Counted from the stretch's first letter, positions 1 through 11,464 are shown. The stretch is DNA of 35,136 nucleotides from an uncultured Aeromonas sp. (GCA_945957575.1 CAMFLW010000022.1:1-35136); one strand, 5' to 3'. Numbers and translations are program-made. Notes: generated by a model from the letters alone, not told the origin.

Positions 1-49
1 CCCAGCAAGCGTAGCCTGCTGGGCTGTGGGTCAGGCTGACCATCACATT

Positions 50-76
50 AATCCGGAGCCACAAGGGCTCCGGATT
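50..76 (-). terminator. Probable eno terminator hairpin
   Basis: An 11-bp perfect inverted repeat (50-60 with 66-76, loop 61-65) lies about 55 bases downstream of the eno stop. On the minus strand it is followed only by TTAATG, so the T tract is poor and termination may be weak or Rho-assisted. A second short hairpin (103-118, GTCAAC with a four-base loop) sits between it and the stop codon, and a third (1-23, CCCAGCA/TGCTGGG) lies at the window edge. Confidence 0.5.
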
Positions 77-131
77 GTTCGCCAAACCTGGGGTCTGGCC
101 GGGTCAACCGAGGTTGACGACCGAGGCTTGA

Positions 132-3178
<3,047 letters not shown>

Positions 3179-3226
3179 TTAGGGAATTTTAAGGGGTGCT
3201 TCGGGGATGAAGCAGGACGGGGAAAC

Positions 3227-3255
3227 AGTATACCAAAAACCCCTCTCCCAAACAA
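3227..3255 (-). promoter_or_regulatory. Predicted sigma70 promoter of pyrG
   Basis: On the minus strand, TTGTTT (3250-3255), a 17-base spacer and TATACT (3227-3232) form a good sigma70 match. Initiation would fall in GTTTCCCCG, so the transcript would begin at or next to a run of C, followed by a small hairpin (TGCTTC/GAAGCA). The run of C is notable for a gene whose product is CTP. Confidence 0.65.
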
Positions 3256-3301
3256 TGAGCAAAAATCTATCAGGCTCACCGCCCCCCCATCTTGCGCCAA
3301 A

Positions 3302-4099
3302 TCAACTTTGCTCTGTTTCTTTGGCACGATCCCAGGCAGCATCAAGCTTTTCGAGGGTGCAATCGCTCATTTTCAGCCCTTCTGCGGCGATTATCTGCTC
3401 AACCTGACGAAAACGACGCTCGAACTTGGCGTTGGCGCCCCGCAGTACCTGCTCGGGGTCCTTGCCCAGATGACGCACCAGATTGACGGTAGCAAACAGC
3501 AGGTCGCCGAGCTCGTCGCTCACCCGCGCCTCGTCCACATCGACCATCAGCACCTCTTCCATCACCTCGTCGATCTCCTCGTGGATCTTGTCCACCACCG
3601 GCCCCAGGGTCTTCCAGTCAAACCCGACGGTAGCGCAGCGTTTCTGGATCTTAGCGGCGCGGGTCAGGGCCGGCAGCGAGAGCGGGATATCGTCCAGCAC
3701 GCTCTCTTTGTCGAGCGCCGCCCGCTCTTTGGCCTTTTCTGCTTCCCAGTTCGCTTTCACCGCTTTCTCGTCGCCAAGATCGGCATCCGAGAAGACATGA
3801 GGGTGACGGCGAATGAGTTTCTCGCTCACCGTATCGACGATATCGGCAAAGTCGAACAGTCCACGCTCCTTGCCAAGCTGGGCGTAAAACACCACCTGAA
3901 ACAGCAGGTCACCCAACTCCCCTTTCAGCCCCTGCCAATCTTCGGTCTCGATGGCATCGGCAACTTCGTAGGCCTCTTCCAGGGTGTGCGGCACTATGGT
4001 CTGGAAGTTCTGTTTCAGATCCCAGGGGCAGCCGTTTTGCGGGTCACGCAGACGAGCCATGATGTCGAGCAGTTGGGGCAGATCGTAACGTTGGGACAT
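3302..4099 (-). CDS. mazG: Nucleoside triphosphate pyrophosphohydrolase MazG
   Basis: House-cleaning enzyme that hydrolyses (d)NTPs to NMP and pyrophosphate; in E. coli it also affects ppGpp levels. The 265 residues hold two MazG domains. The first has the metal-binding [10 protein letters not shown] followed by [16 protein letters not shown]. The second has [10 protein letters not shown] and [16 protein letters not shown]. The start ATG gives [20 protein letters not shown], which matches the family N terminus. In E. coli, mazEF sits between relA and mazG; here that toxin-antitoxin pair is absent. In its place is a short diverged copy of mazG's own 5' end, 105 bases upstream. Confidence 0.96.
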   Translation of the reverse strand: MSQRYDLPQLLDIMARLRDPQNGCPWDLKQNFQTIVPHTLEEAYEVADAIETEDWQGLKGELGDLLFQVVFYAQLGKERGLFDFADIVDTVSEKLIRRHPHVFSDADLGDEKAVKANWEAEKAKERAALDKESVLDDIPLSLPALTRAAKIQKRCATVGFDWKTLGPVVDKIHEEIDEVMEEVLMVDVDEARVSDELGDLLFATVNLVRHLGKDPEQVLRGANAKFERRFRQVEQIIAAEGLKMSDCTLEKLDAAWDRAKETEQS

Positions 4100-4230
4100 G
4101 GGCTACTCACTTTCGATTCGTTAAATGGGGAGGATGCGACATCAGGCCGCGCAGTCGAACAATCTCATGTCGAGCAGCCGGGAGAGGTCATAACGTGGGG
4201 ACATGGGACATTCGCTTTCAATTCGTTCAA
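4062..4230 (-). repeat. Diverged direct repeat of the mazG 5' end
   Basis: Bases 4062-4125 (the first codons of mazG plus its leader) align without gaps to 4167-4230 at an offset of 105 bases, with 51 of 64 positions identical by my count. The match covers the first 13 codons, the start codon and about 25 leader bases, and fades into a weaker match further upstream. A similar case occurs at the 5' end of barA. Confidence 0.85.
4142..4204 (-). pseudogene. mazG 5'-end fragment (ghost start, 20 codons)
   Basis: This 20-codon reading frame begins MSPRYDLSRLLDM and then reads LFDCAA after a short unrelated stretch before stopping at TGA. Nine of its first 13 residues match the start of the intact mazG downstream ([13 protein letters not shown]), in the same frame. 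Several differences are synonymous (TAC/TAT, GAT/GAC, CTG/CTC). It has only a weak ribosome site. It is most simply a fragment of a second mazG allele that ends after codon 13. A translated upstream peptide cannot be excluded. It lies between the relA terminator hairpin and intact mazG, 42 bases upstream of the real start. Confidence 0.75.
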
Positions 4231-4247
4231 AAAGGGTCGTAAATGCA

Positions 4248-4268
4248 GACCGGCCACTGGGGCCGGTC
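4248..4268 (-). terminator. Hairpin after relA, possible terminator
   Basis: GACCGGCC (4248-4255) and GGCCGGTC (4261-4268) form a perfect 8-bp stem with a five-base loop, nine bases after the relA stop. The only run of five Ts on the minus strand is about 15 bases further on, so intrinsic termination would be weak. Confidence 0.45.
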
Positions 4269-4277
4269 GGTTCGCTA

Positions 4278-6491
4278 TCAAAGCCGCTTGGCGCTGATCA
4301 CGTCGTTAAGCTGACTGAGCTTGGCCAACGCCCGGTTGAAGGCGTTGATGTTGTAAATCTCCAGCTCCATGTCGATCTCGGCGGTCTGCTCGCGCACGTT
4401 GGAGCGCGAACGCACCCCCATCACATTGATCTTCTCGTTGGCCAGCACTGTGGTGATATCGCGCAGCAGGCCGGAGCGATCATTGGAGATGATCCGGATG
4501 GTGAGGCCGTAACCGCCTGAGTAGTTCTCCCCCCACACAGCATCGATCAACCGCTCCGGATTGCGCCGTGACAGCTCTTTGAGCTGCTCGCAATCTTCCC
4601 GGTGGATCGAGACGCCGCGCCCCATGGTGATGAAGCCCTGAATGGAGTCCCCAGGGATCGGTTGACAGCAGCGGGCGATATGGGTCATCAGGTTGCCGAC
4701 CCCTTCCACCACTATGTGGTCTTTGGGCTTGTGGCGCATCGGCGCGTTGGCCTTCTGCTCCAGCTTCTCCAGCAGGCGGCGATCTTCCTCTTCCGCCGTC
4801 GGCTTGTTGTAGCAGGTGTCGAGATAGTTGAGCACCTGGTTGATGCGGATATCGCCGCTGCCGATACCGGCCAGCAGATCGTCGGTGCTCTCCAGATTGA
4901 AGCGTCGCAGCATGTTGCCCTTGTCGATCTTGGACATGCTGAGGTTGTGGCGATCCAGCTCCTTCTCGAACAGCTCGCGACCGGCCACGATATTCTTGTC
5001 CCGATCCAGCTTTCTGAACCAGGTCGCCACCTTGGCCCGCGCCCGGCTGGAGCGCAAGAAGCCGGCGTTGGGGTTCATCCAGTCGCGGCTCGGGTTCGGC
5101 TCTTTCTGGGTGATCACCTCCACCTGATCGCCAGTCTGCAGCGCGTAGGTAAACGGCACTATGCGGCCGTCAATCTTGGCGCCAATGCAGCGGTGGCCGA
5201 TCATGCTGTGGACGTGATAGGCAAAATCGAGCGGGGTGGCCCCCGCTGGCAGGTCGATGACATCCCCTTTCGGGGTGAAGACGTAGACCCGGTCCTCGAA
5301 CACCTGACTGCGCAGATCTTCCAGCAGCGAGCCGCTCTCGGAGAGATCCTCCTGCCAGGCGAGCAGCTTGCGCAGCCACTCGATCTTGTCTTCGAAGGTG
5401 TTGGCCTTGCCGCCAGCCTGTGCCCCTTCCTTGTAACGCCAGTGTGCCGCGACGCCGAGTTCGGCATCCTGATGCATCTGGTCGGTACGGATCTGGATCT
5501 CGACGGTCTTGCCCTCCGGCCCCACCACTACCGTGTGGATCGACTGATAGCCGTTGGGTTTGGGGTTGGCGACGTAGTCGTCAAACTCGCGGGGAATATG
5601 GTGGAACTGGGTATGCACGATACCGAGCGCCGCATAGCAATCCTGCAGCCGCTTGGTCACCACCCGCACCGCGCGCACGTCGAACAACTCGTTGAATTCG
5701 AGGTGCTTCTTCTGCATCTTGCGCCAGATGCTGTAGATGTGTTTCGGTCGGCCGTATACCTCGGCGTCAACTCCCGCCTCTTTCAGACCATTACGCAGGG
5801 ATTGCACAAACTCGCGGATGTAGCGCTCGCGGTCGAGTCGCTTCTCGTCGAGCTGCTTGGCGATCTGCTTGTAGGTTTCCGGGTGCAGGTAACGGAAGGC
5901 GAGATCTTCCAGCTCCCACTTGAGCTGACCGATACCGAGCCGGTTGGCGAGCGGCGCATAGATGTTGGTGATCTCCTGGGCCATCAGCACCCGGGTCTCT
6001 TCATCCGCCTTTTTCGCTTCCCGCAGACAGGCGATCCGCTCGGCCAGCTTGATGACCACCGCACGCACATCCTCGACCATGGCGAGCAGCATGCGGCGCA
6101 CGTTATCGACCTGCTCCGGCGAGGTTTCGCTACGATGGAGGGTCTGCAGGGAGCGGATGGCTTCCATCTCCAGCACCCCTTCCACCAGCTTGGCGATCTT
6201 GGGCCCGAAGTCCTCGTCCATCCGCTCCTGGCTGATGAGACCGGCTTCGACAAAGGGGTAGATGATGGCGGCCTTGAGGGTGCCGAGATCCATGCTGAGC
6301 ATCAGCAGAATGCCCACCATCTCGACACCGCGCACCAACAGCTTGCTGGTCAACGCCTCGTCACCGAGGGTCAGACAATACTGATAGACGGTTCGCAACT
6401 GATCCTTGTCACTGTCACTCAGGGTGAGCGAGCTGACCCACTCCTCCAGAGTGAAGTTGTCTTTCAAATGAATATCGCGAACCGCAACCAT
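4278..6491 (-). CDS. relA: GTP pyrophosphokinase RelA, stringent-response (p)ppGpp synthetase
   Basis: Ribosome-associated enzyme that makes (p)ppGpp from ATP and GTP or GDP when uncharged tRNA enters the A site. The 737 residues compare with 744 in E. coli. Order: an N-terminal HD-like region without the HD metal motif (around 60-80, so hydrolase-dead as in RelA), the synthetase domain with EFDD (302-305, the EXDD form typical of synthetase-only RelA) and NPKPNGYQSIHT, a TGS domain (about 405-470), and a C-terminal ACT domain. The start ATG has AAGGA upstream. It lies downstream of rlmD with a 207-base gap, the E. coli order. Together with rlmD it forms the block flanked by ghost 5' ends of mazG and barA. 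Confidence 0.98.
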   Translation of the reverse strand: MVAVRDIHLKDNFTLEEWVSSLTLSDSDKDQLRTVYQYCLTLGDEALTSKLLVRGVEMVGILLMLSMDLGTLKAAIIYPFVEAGLISQERMDEDFGPKIAKLVEGVLEMEAIRSLQTLHRSETSPEQVDNVRRMLLAMVEDVRAVVIKLAERIACLREAKKADEETRVLMAQEITNIYAPLANRLGIGQLKWELEDLAFRYLHPETYKQIAKQLDEKRLDRERYIREFVQSLRNGLKEAGVDAEVYGRPKHIYSIWRKMQKKHLEFNELFDVRAVRVVTKRLQDCYAALGIVHTQFHHIPREFDDYVANPKPNGYQSIHTVVVGPEGKTVEIQIRTDQMHQDAELGVAAHWRYKEGAQAGGKANTFEDKIEWLRKLLAWQEDLSESGSLLEDLRSQVFEDRVYVFTPKGDVIDLPAGATPLDFAYHVHSMIGHRCIGAKIDGRIVPFTYALQTGDQVEVITQKEPNPSRDWMNPNAGFLRSSRARAKVATWFRKLDRDKNIVAGRELFEKELDRHNLSMSKIDKGNMLRRFNLESTDDLLAGIGSGDIRINQVLNYLDTCYNKPTAEEEDRRLLEKLEQKANAPMRHKPKDHIVVEGVGNLMTHIARCCQPIPGDSIQGFITMGRGVSIHREDCEQLKELSRRNPERLIDAVWGENYSGGYGLTIRIISNDRSGLLRDITTVLANEKINVMGVRSRSNVREQTAEIDMELEIYNINAFNRALAKLSQLNDVISAKRL

Positions 6492-6568
6492 GGTATCAAT
6501 CCTTTAAATTATCGGGCCGAAAGTTGTCACTTCCCCCTCTCATGAGACTGCCTCAAATGGGGATATTC

Positions 6569-6615
6569 GGCGCGCTTTTCAAGGCATATTGTCCAGAAAG
6601 ACAATAGAGCGCGCC
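6569..6615. other. Nested inverted repeat between rlmD and relA
   Basis: The outer arms GGCGCGC (6569-6575) and GCGCGCC (6609-6615) enclose the inner arms TATTGTC (6587-6593) and GACAATA (6600-6606), with a six-base loop. The outer and inner arms are perfect, but the left side has an 11-base bulge. There is no T tract on either strand, so it is not a standard terminator. It would lie in the relA leader or in the rlmD 3' region. Confidence 0.5.
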
Positions 6616-6698
6616 AACAGGCCCTGCCGCTATACGAGGAGCTAGGTTACCCCAATCCGGCCTGCCCAAACAGCCTGCGTTCAGGTTGGCGCCCTTGC

Positions 6699-8021
6699 TT
6701 ACTCCTGCTCAAACAGCGCCATGGACTCCAGATGACCGGTGTGAGGGAACATGTCGAGCATGCCGAGACGCACTAGACGATAGCCCCCTTTCACCAACAC
6801 CTGACTGTCCCGGGCCAGGGTGACCGGGTTACAGGATACGTAGACCACCCGCTTGGGTGAAAGTTTCACGACGTGTCCCATCACTTCCAGCGCACCGGGG
6901 CGAGCCGGATCCAGCAGCACCAGATCAAACCCTTCCCGCGCCCAGGACATACCGACTATGTCATCGCTCAGGTCGGCCTTGTAGAAACGGGCATTGCTGA
7001 TGCCGTTGCGACGAGCGTTCTCTTCGGCCCGTTGCACCATGGCAAGCTCACCTTCGACCCCCACCACTTCGCGGGCCTGACGGGCCAGCGGCAGGGTGAA
7101 GTTGCCGATACCGCAGAAGAGATCGAGCACCTTGTCATCCTTGCTCGCCCCGAGCCATGTCAGCGCCTGCTCCACCATGCTCTGGTTGATGGGGCCGTTG
7201 ACCTGAATGAAATCCCCGGGAGCAAATGCAAGAGACAGGCCATCCAGCGAGTAGGATGGGGAAAAATGTTGCTGCAGCGCTTCGATACGATCATCGGCCG
7301 CCTGCAGATAGAGGTCGATCCCCTGCGCTTTGGCAAACTCCACCAACAGGGCGCGATCCGTCTCGTTGGGGCGACCGGTGTGACGCAGCAACATCATGAT
7401 CCCCTGCTCGGCCTGGATAAGCTCCGCATGGCCCAGCTCACGCTGGCTCTTCAAGCGATTGAGGCATTCACGCAACGGGGCAATCAGCGTAGAGAGCGGC
7501 TCGGCCAGCACCGGACACCCGTCGATCTCCACCAGATCGTTGCTGTTGCGGCGGCGGAAACCGACCCGGGTGCAGCGACCGTTCTTGTCAAATTTGATGG
7601 CCAGCCGGCAGACCCGGCGGTAGGCACGATCTTCACCGGTCAGCACCGGCTCCAGTGCTGGCGCCTTGATGTTGCCCAACCGCTCGAACAGGCTGACCAG
7701 TCCGGCCGCCTTGGCAGCCTGCTGATCCGCCACCGACATATGCTGGGCGCTGCAACCACCGCACTCGCGGTAGTGACAGCAGAAGGGGGCAATGCGGTTG
7801 GCCGCCGGGGTCACCACCTGTTGCAAGGCGGCATGACCATACTGCTTTTTGTCGTCAGTGATACGCGCCTTGACGGTCTCGCCGGGCAGTGCCCCTTCGA
7901 CAAAGATCGCCTTGCCCTGATGGCGACCGATGCCAACGCAGTGGTGATCGAGGGTGTCTATCGTAAATTCAATGCGTTGGAGCTGGGTGGACTTCTTTTG
8001 GGGCTTGAAAAACTGGGCCAT
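6699..8021 (-). CDS. rlmD: 23S rRNA (uracil-1939-C5)-methyltransferase RlmD
   Basis: SAM-dependent enzyme that makes m5U1939 in 23S rRNA (formerly RumA). The 440 residues compare with 433 in E. coli. An N-terminal TRAM domain (about 10-70) is followed by the iron-sulfur cysteines in FCCHYRECGGC, the SAM-binding FCGIGNFTLPLA, DPARPG, and the catalytic Cys397 in SCNPVTLARD. The start gives MAQFFKPQKKS; its ribosome site is poor (AGG about 14 bases upstream). It is divergent from barA and upstream of relA, as in E. coli. No terminator with a T tract was found before relA, so partial co-transcription with relA is possible. Confidence 0.97.
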   Translation of the reverse strand: MAQFFKPQKKSTQLQRIEFTIDTLDHHCVGIGRHQGKAIFVEGALPGETVKARITDDKKQYGHAALQQVVTPAANRIAPFCCHYRECGGCSAQHMSVADQQAAKAAGLVSLFERLGNIKAPALEPVLTGEDRAYRRVCRLAIKFDKNGRCTRVGFRRRNSNDLVEIDGCPVLAEPLSTLIAPLRECLNRLKSQRELGHAELIQAEQGIMMLLRHTGRPNETDRALLVEFAKAQGIDLYLQAADDRIEALQQHFSPSYSLDGLSLAFAPGDFIQVNGPINQSMVEQALTWLGASKDDKVLDLFCGIGNFTLPLARQAREVVGVEGELAMVQRAEENARRNGISNARFYKADLSDDIVGMSWAREGFDLVLLDPARPGALEVMGHVVKLSPKRVVYVSCNPVTLARDSQVLVKGGYRLVRLGMLDMFPHTGHLESMALFEQE

Positions 8022-8097
8022 AAAACTTGGTGCCTATAGGTGGCTATGTCATGATTGTGGAATCTGCTGCCGCGTATTGTCCCACAAGAATAATAGT

Positions 8098-8181
8098 ATG
8101 ACCAAACACGGTCTGCGGACCCGCGCCGCCTTGTCCTTTACTCTATTGCCAACCCTGCACATCGGGGGATCAACCGCATGA
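8098..8181 (+). pseudogene. barA 5'-end fragment (27-codon upstream frame overlapping barA start)
   Basis: The reading frame begins MTKHGLRTRAALSFTLLPT and closely resembles the N terminus of intact barA 80 bases downstream (MTKYGLRARVLAFTILPT). About 16 of 22 aligned residues and 46 of 66 bases match, with one extra codon here. Eight of the changed codons are synonymous. Its TGA overlaps the barA start as ATGA, and its last codons contain the GGGGGA that can serve as the barA ribosome site, so it could be translationally coupled to barA. I read it as the truncated 5' end of a second barA allele. A functional upstream peptide resembling the first membrane segment is the alternative. Confidence 0.75.
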
Positions 8182-10895
8182 CCAAATACGGCCTTCGGGC
8201 GCGTGTGCTCGCCTTCACCATCTTGCCGACTCTGATCATCGGTAGCCTGATGGCCGGTTACTTTACCTTCCACCGCTACCAGCAGCTGGAAAACAACCTC
8301 ATTGATCAGGGGATCAACATCATAGAGCCGCTGGCCATCGCCAGTGAATATGGCATGACCCAGCACAGCCGCGAATCCCTCAAACGGCTGATCGGCCTGA
8401 CCCATCGCAAGAACTCGCCGCTCATCAAGTCCATCGCCGTCTTCACCCAGGACAACCAGCTGTTTGTGACCTCGAACTATCACAGGGATTTTAAAAGGCT
8501 CAGGCTACCCGATGGCGAGCCCATTCCGGAGCTGACCAGCGTGACGTTTCAGGGTGATAACATCATTTTGCGCACCCCTATCCAGGCCGAAACCAGTCTG
8601 GATGGCTTCCCGCTGCCCAGCGATGTGGAGCCGCCGATGATCGGTTACATCTCGATGCAGATGACCACGGATCGCGCCATGCTGCTCCACTACCGCGATA
8701 CCTTCTTCGCCATCATCATGGTGCTGTTCGGGGTCGCCGTCAGTACCCTGTTTGGCTTCCGCCTGGTCAAGAGTGTGACCCAGCCCATCACCAACATGGT
8801 GCAGGCGGTGCACAAGATCCGTGAAGGGCGGCTCGATACCCGGGTCAGCGGTCAGCTCACCGGCGAGCTGGACATGCTGAAAAACGGCATCAACGCCATG
8901 GCCAAGGCACTCTCCGAATATCACGAGGAGATGCAGCAGAATATCGATCAGGCCACCTCGGATTTGCGCGAGACGCTGGAGCAGATCGAGATCCAGAACG
9001 TCGAGCTCGACATGGCCAAGAAGCGGGCGCAGGAGGCAGCACGGGTCAAATCGGAGTTTCTGGCCAATATGTCCCACGAGCTGCGCACCCCGCTCAACGG
9101 CGTCATCGGTTTTACCCGCCAGCTGCTCAAGACCAGCCTCACACCAAGTCAGACCGACTACATGCAAACCATCGAGAAGTCGGCGCGCAATCTGCTTGGC
9201 ATCATCAACGACATTCTCGACTTCTCCAAGCTGGAGGCGGGCAAGCTGCAGCTGGAGCATATCCCCTTCAGCCTGCGCGACACCCTCAACGAGACCATGC
9301 ACCTGCTCGGCCCCAGCGCACACGACAAGCAACTGGAGCTCTCTTTGCGGGTCGATGCGGATGTCCCCGATACCCTCACCGGCGACCCCATGCGTCTGCA
9401 GCAGGTGCTGACCAACCTCACCGGCAACGCCATCAAATTCACCGAACAGGGCAACGTGGATGTCCATATAGAACAGCTGGGCAGCAGCAACCACAAGGTG
9501 AGGCTCAACGTGCGGATCCAGGATACCGGCATCGGCATCTCGGAGGAGCAGCAGCGCCAGCTGTTCCAGGCCTTCAATCAGGCCGACTCCTCCATCTCCC
9601 GTCGTTATGGCGGCACTGGCCTGGGTCTGGTCATCACCCAGAAGCTGGTGCAGCAGATGGGCGGTCAGATCCGTTTTGAATCGGAGCTTGGCAAGGGTTC
9701 AATCTTCTCGTTCAGTCTGGATGTGGAGGTCTCCCCCCTGCCCCAAACCGACCAACTGCCGCTGGATCGGATCCGTGGCAAGCGGCTCTGGCTGCTGGAG
9801 CCGGATCCCTTTGCCCGCGCCTCGCTGCAAGCACTGTTGGCCGAATGGCAGCTCGATGTACAACTACAGGCGAGCGACGCGCCCTGGCCCGAGCTGAGCG
9901 AGCAGGAGATGGTGATCATCGGCAGCAGTACCCTGCATACACCAGAGCAGGTGATCGCACGCCTCGACAGCCTGAACGGCCAGCAGCAAAACACCATAGT
10001 GCTGCTCAGCAGTCACGAGCCGGCACTCTACGAGGCGATGCTGACCCACGGTGCCCAGCACAGCCTCTCCAAACCGGTCAACCATCGCAAGCTGCTGCAC
10101 GCCCTGCTCTCGCCGGAAGCGAGCAGCCAGCGGCTGCCCGCACAACCTGCGCCGCGCCAGTTGCTGCCGATCAAGGTACTGGCAGTGGATGATAACGCCG
10201 CCAACCTCAAGCTGATCGCCGCCATGCTCAAGGAGATGGTGAGTCAGGTGGTGGTATGCAAGAACGGCAAGGAGGCGGTCAAACAGGCCCAGAGCCAGCC
10301 GTTCGACATCATCTTCATGGATATCCAGATGCCGATCATGGATGGCATCAGCGCCACCCAGGCGATCCGCAGCCAGTCCCTCAATACCGAAACCCCGATC
10401 GTGGCGGTGACCGCTCACGCCATTCCTGGTGAACGGGAGCGCCTGATCCGGCAAGGGATGGATGACTATCTGGCCAAGCCCATCGACGAGAGCATGCTGG
10501 CCAGACTCATCACCGACTTTGCCCATCGCCGCCACCAGAGCGTCGGCGAGCAGCAGATCGACTGGGCACTGGCGGTGCGTCAGGCGGCTGGCAAGGAGGA
10601 TCTGGCCAGAGAGATGCTGACCATGCTGCTGGCCAGTTTCGACGAGGTGGAACCTGTGCTGGATAGCGCGCTGGCTGGCGAAATAGAGGACAGCGAAGTG
10701 CTGGCCCAGCTCCATCGTCTCAACGGCGGCTGTGCCTACTCGGGGGTGCCCGGTCTGCAGCGGCTGCTGTCACAACTGGAGCAACAGCTGCGCGACGGCG
10801 TGCCGGTCAGCGAGCTGGAGCCCGAGCTGCTGGAGCTGCAGGATGCCCTTGATCTGGTGCGCCAGGAGGCGCCCCGTTATCTCGGCAAGGCTTGA
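8178..10895 (+). CDS. barA: Hybrid sensor histidine kinase BarA (BarA/UvrY-type system)
   Basis: Inner-membrane tripartite kinase that in E. coli phosphorylates UvrY and so controls the Csr small RNAs; aeromonads have the same circuit. The 905 residues contain a first membrane segment (about 10-32), a periplasmic sensor (about 35-170), a second membrane segment (about 172-195), HAMP, a dimerisation/phosphoacceptor region with His300 in NMSHELRTP, an ATPase domain with a Gly-rich GGTGLGL box, a degenerate receiver-like segment (about 530-650), a true receiver with Asp715 in IIFMDIQMP, and a C-terminal Hpt domain with His846 in LHRLNGGCAYSG. The start has GGGGGA nine bases upstream, inside the overlapping upstream frame. 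It is divergent from rlmD. Confidence 0.97.
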   Translation: MTKYGLRARVLAFTILPTLIIGSLMAGYFTFHRYQQLENNLIDQGINIIEPLAIASEYGMTQHSRESLKRLIGLTHRKNSPLIKSIAVFTQDNQLFVTSNYHRDFKRLRLPDGEPIPELTSVTFQGDNIILRTPIQAETSLDGFPLPSDVEPPMIGYISMQMTTDRAMLLHYRDTFFAIIMVLFGVAVSTLFGFRLVKSVTQPITNMVQAVHKIREGRLDTRVSGQLTGELDMLKNGINAMAKALSEYHEEMQQNIDQATSDLRETLEQIEIQNVELDMAKKRAQEAARVKSEFLANMSHELRTPLNGVIGFTRQLLKTSLTPSQTDYMQTIEKSARNLLGIINDILDFSKLEAGKLQLEHIPFSLRDTLNETMHLLGPSAHDKQLELSLRVDADVPDTLTGDPMRLQQVLTNLTGNAIKFTEQGNVDVHIEQLGSSNHKVRLNVRIQDTGIGISEEQQRQLFQAFNQADSSISRRYGGTGLGLVITQKLVQQMGGQIRFESELGKGSIFSFSLDVEVSPLPQTDQLPLDRIRGKRLWLLEPDPFARASLQALLAEWQLDVQLQASDAPWPELSEQEMVIIGSSTLHTPEQVIARLDSLNGQQQNTIVLLSSHEPALYEAMLTHGAQHSLSKPVNHRKLLHALLSPEASSQRLPAQPAPRQLLPIKVLAVDDNAANLKLIAAMLKEMVSQVVVCKNGKEAVKQAQSQPFDIIFMDIQMPIMDGISATQAIRSQSLNTETPIVAVTAHAIPGERERLIRQGMDDYLAKPIDESMLARLITDFAHRRHQSVGEQQIDWALAVRQAAGKEDLAREMLTMLLASFDEVEPVLDSALAGEIEDSEVLAQLHRLNGGCAYSGVPGLQRLLSQLEQQLRDGVPVSELEPELLELQDALDLVRQEAPRYLGKA

Positions 10896-10984
10896 TGAGC
10901 TTGACCTGAACTGTATCGGCTCCCGCTTTTTCTGACGCGAGGGCCGCCAGATGGTAAAGTTGCGCCGTTTACACAGGAGTCAGC

Positions 10985-11464
10985 ATGACCAACAACGATA
11001 TTCTGCGCCGTCTGCGCTACGCCCTCACCATCAGCAACGACGAGATGGTCGAGATGTTTGCCAAGGGCAATCTGGCCATCGACCATGCCCAACTGCACGG
11101 CTGGCTGATGAAAGAGGCCGAAGAGGGAGAAGTGCAGGAAGCGGGCTATGCCGCCTGCCCCGACTCCGCCCTGAGCCAGTTCCTCGACGGTCTCATCGTC
11201 ACCCGCCGCGGAGTGCGGGAAGATGCGCCGCCCCAGGTGGTGCCAAACCGGATCAACAACAACCTGATCCTGCGCAAGCTGCGCATCGCCCTCAACTTCA
11301 AGGAAGAGGATATGCTCGGCACGCTCAAGCTCGCCGACTTCAACCTCTCCAAGTCCGAGCTGAGCGCACTGTTCCGCGCCAAGGATCACAAGCACTATCA
11401 GGATTGCGGGGATCAGATCCTGCGCAACTTCCTGCTCGGCCTCACCGCCAAATACCGCAGCTAA
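10985..11464 (+). CDS. yehS: DUF1456 family protein YehS
   Basis: A 159-residue cytoplasmic protein of unknown function. It contains two copies of the DUF1456 unit: residues about 1-70 (NNDILRRLRYAL ... SQFLDGLIV) and about 88-155 (NNNLILRKLRIAL ... LRNFLLGLTA). E. coli YehS has the same duplicated layout and nearly the same length. The start ATG follows AGGAG by five bases. It lies 89 bases after barA in the same direction. A promoter between them is not obvious, so read-through from barA is possible. No catalytic motif is visible. Confidence 0.9.
   Translation: MTNNDILRRLRYALTISNDEMVEMFAKGNLAIDHAQLHGWLMKEAEEGEVQEAGYAACPDSALSQFLDGLIVTRRGVREDAPPQVVPNRINNNLILRKLRIALNFKEEDMLGTLKLADFNLSKSELSALFRAKDHKHYQDCGDQILRNFLLGLTAKYRS

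Noticed and set aside
6540-6590. Third ghost 5' end, a second relA start upstream of relA
   Set aside because: Only short matches (TCAAATG, ATAT) line up, and the ATG there is followed by a stop after one codon, so it does not exceed chance.
6600-6640. Possible sigma54 promoter for relA (TGGCGC ... TTG)
   Set aside because: The distance between the GG and GC elements is off by one base from the strict sigma54 spacing.
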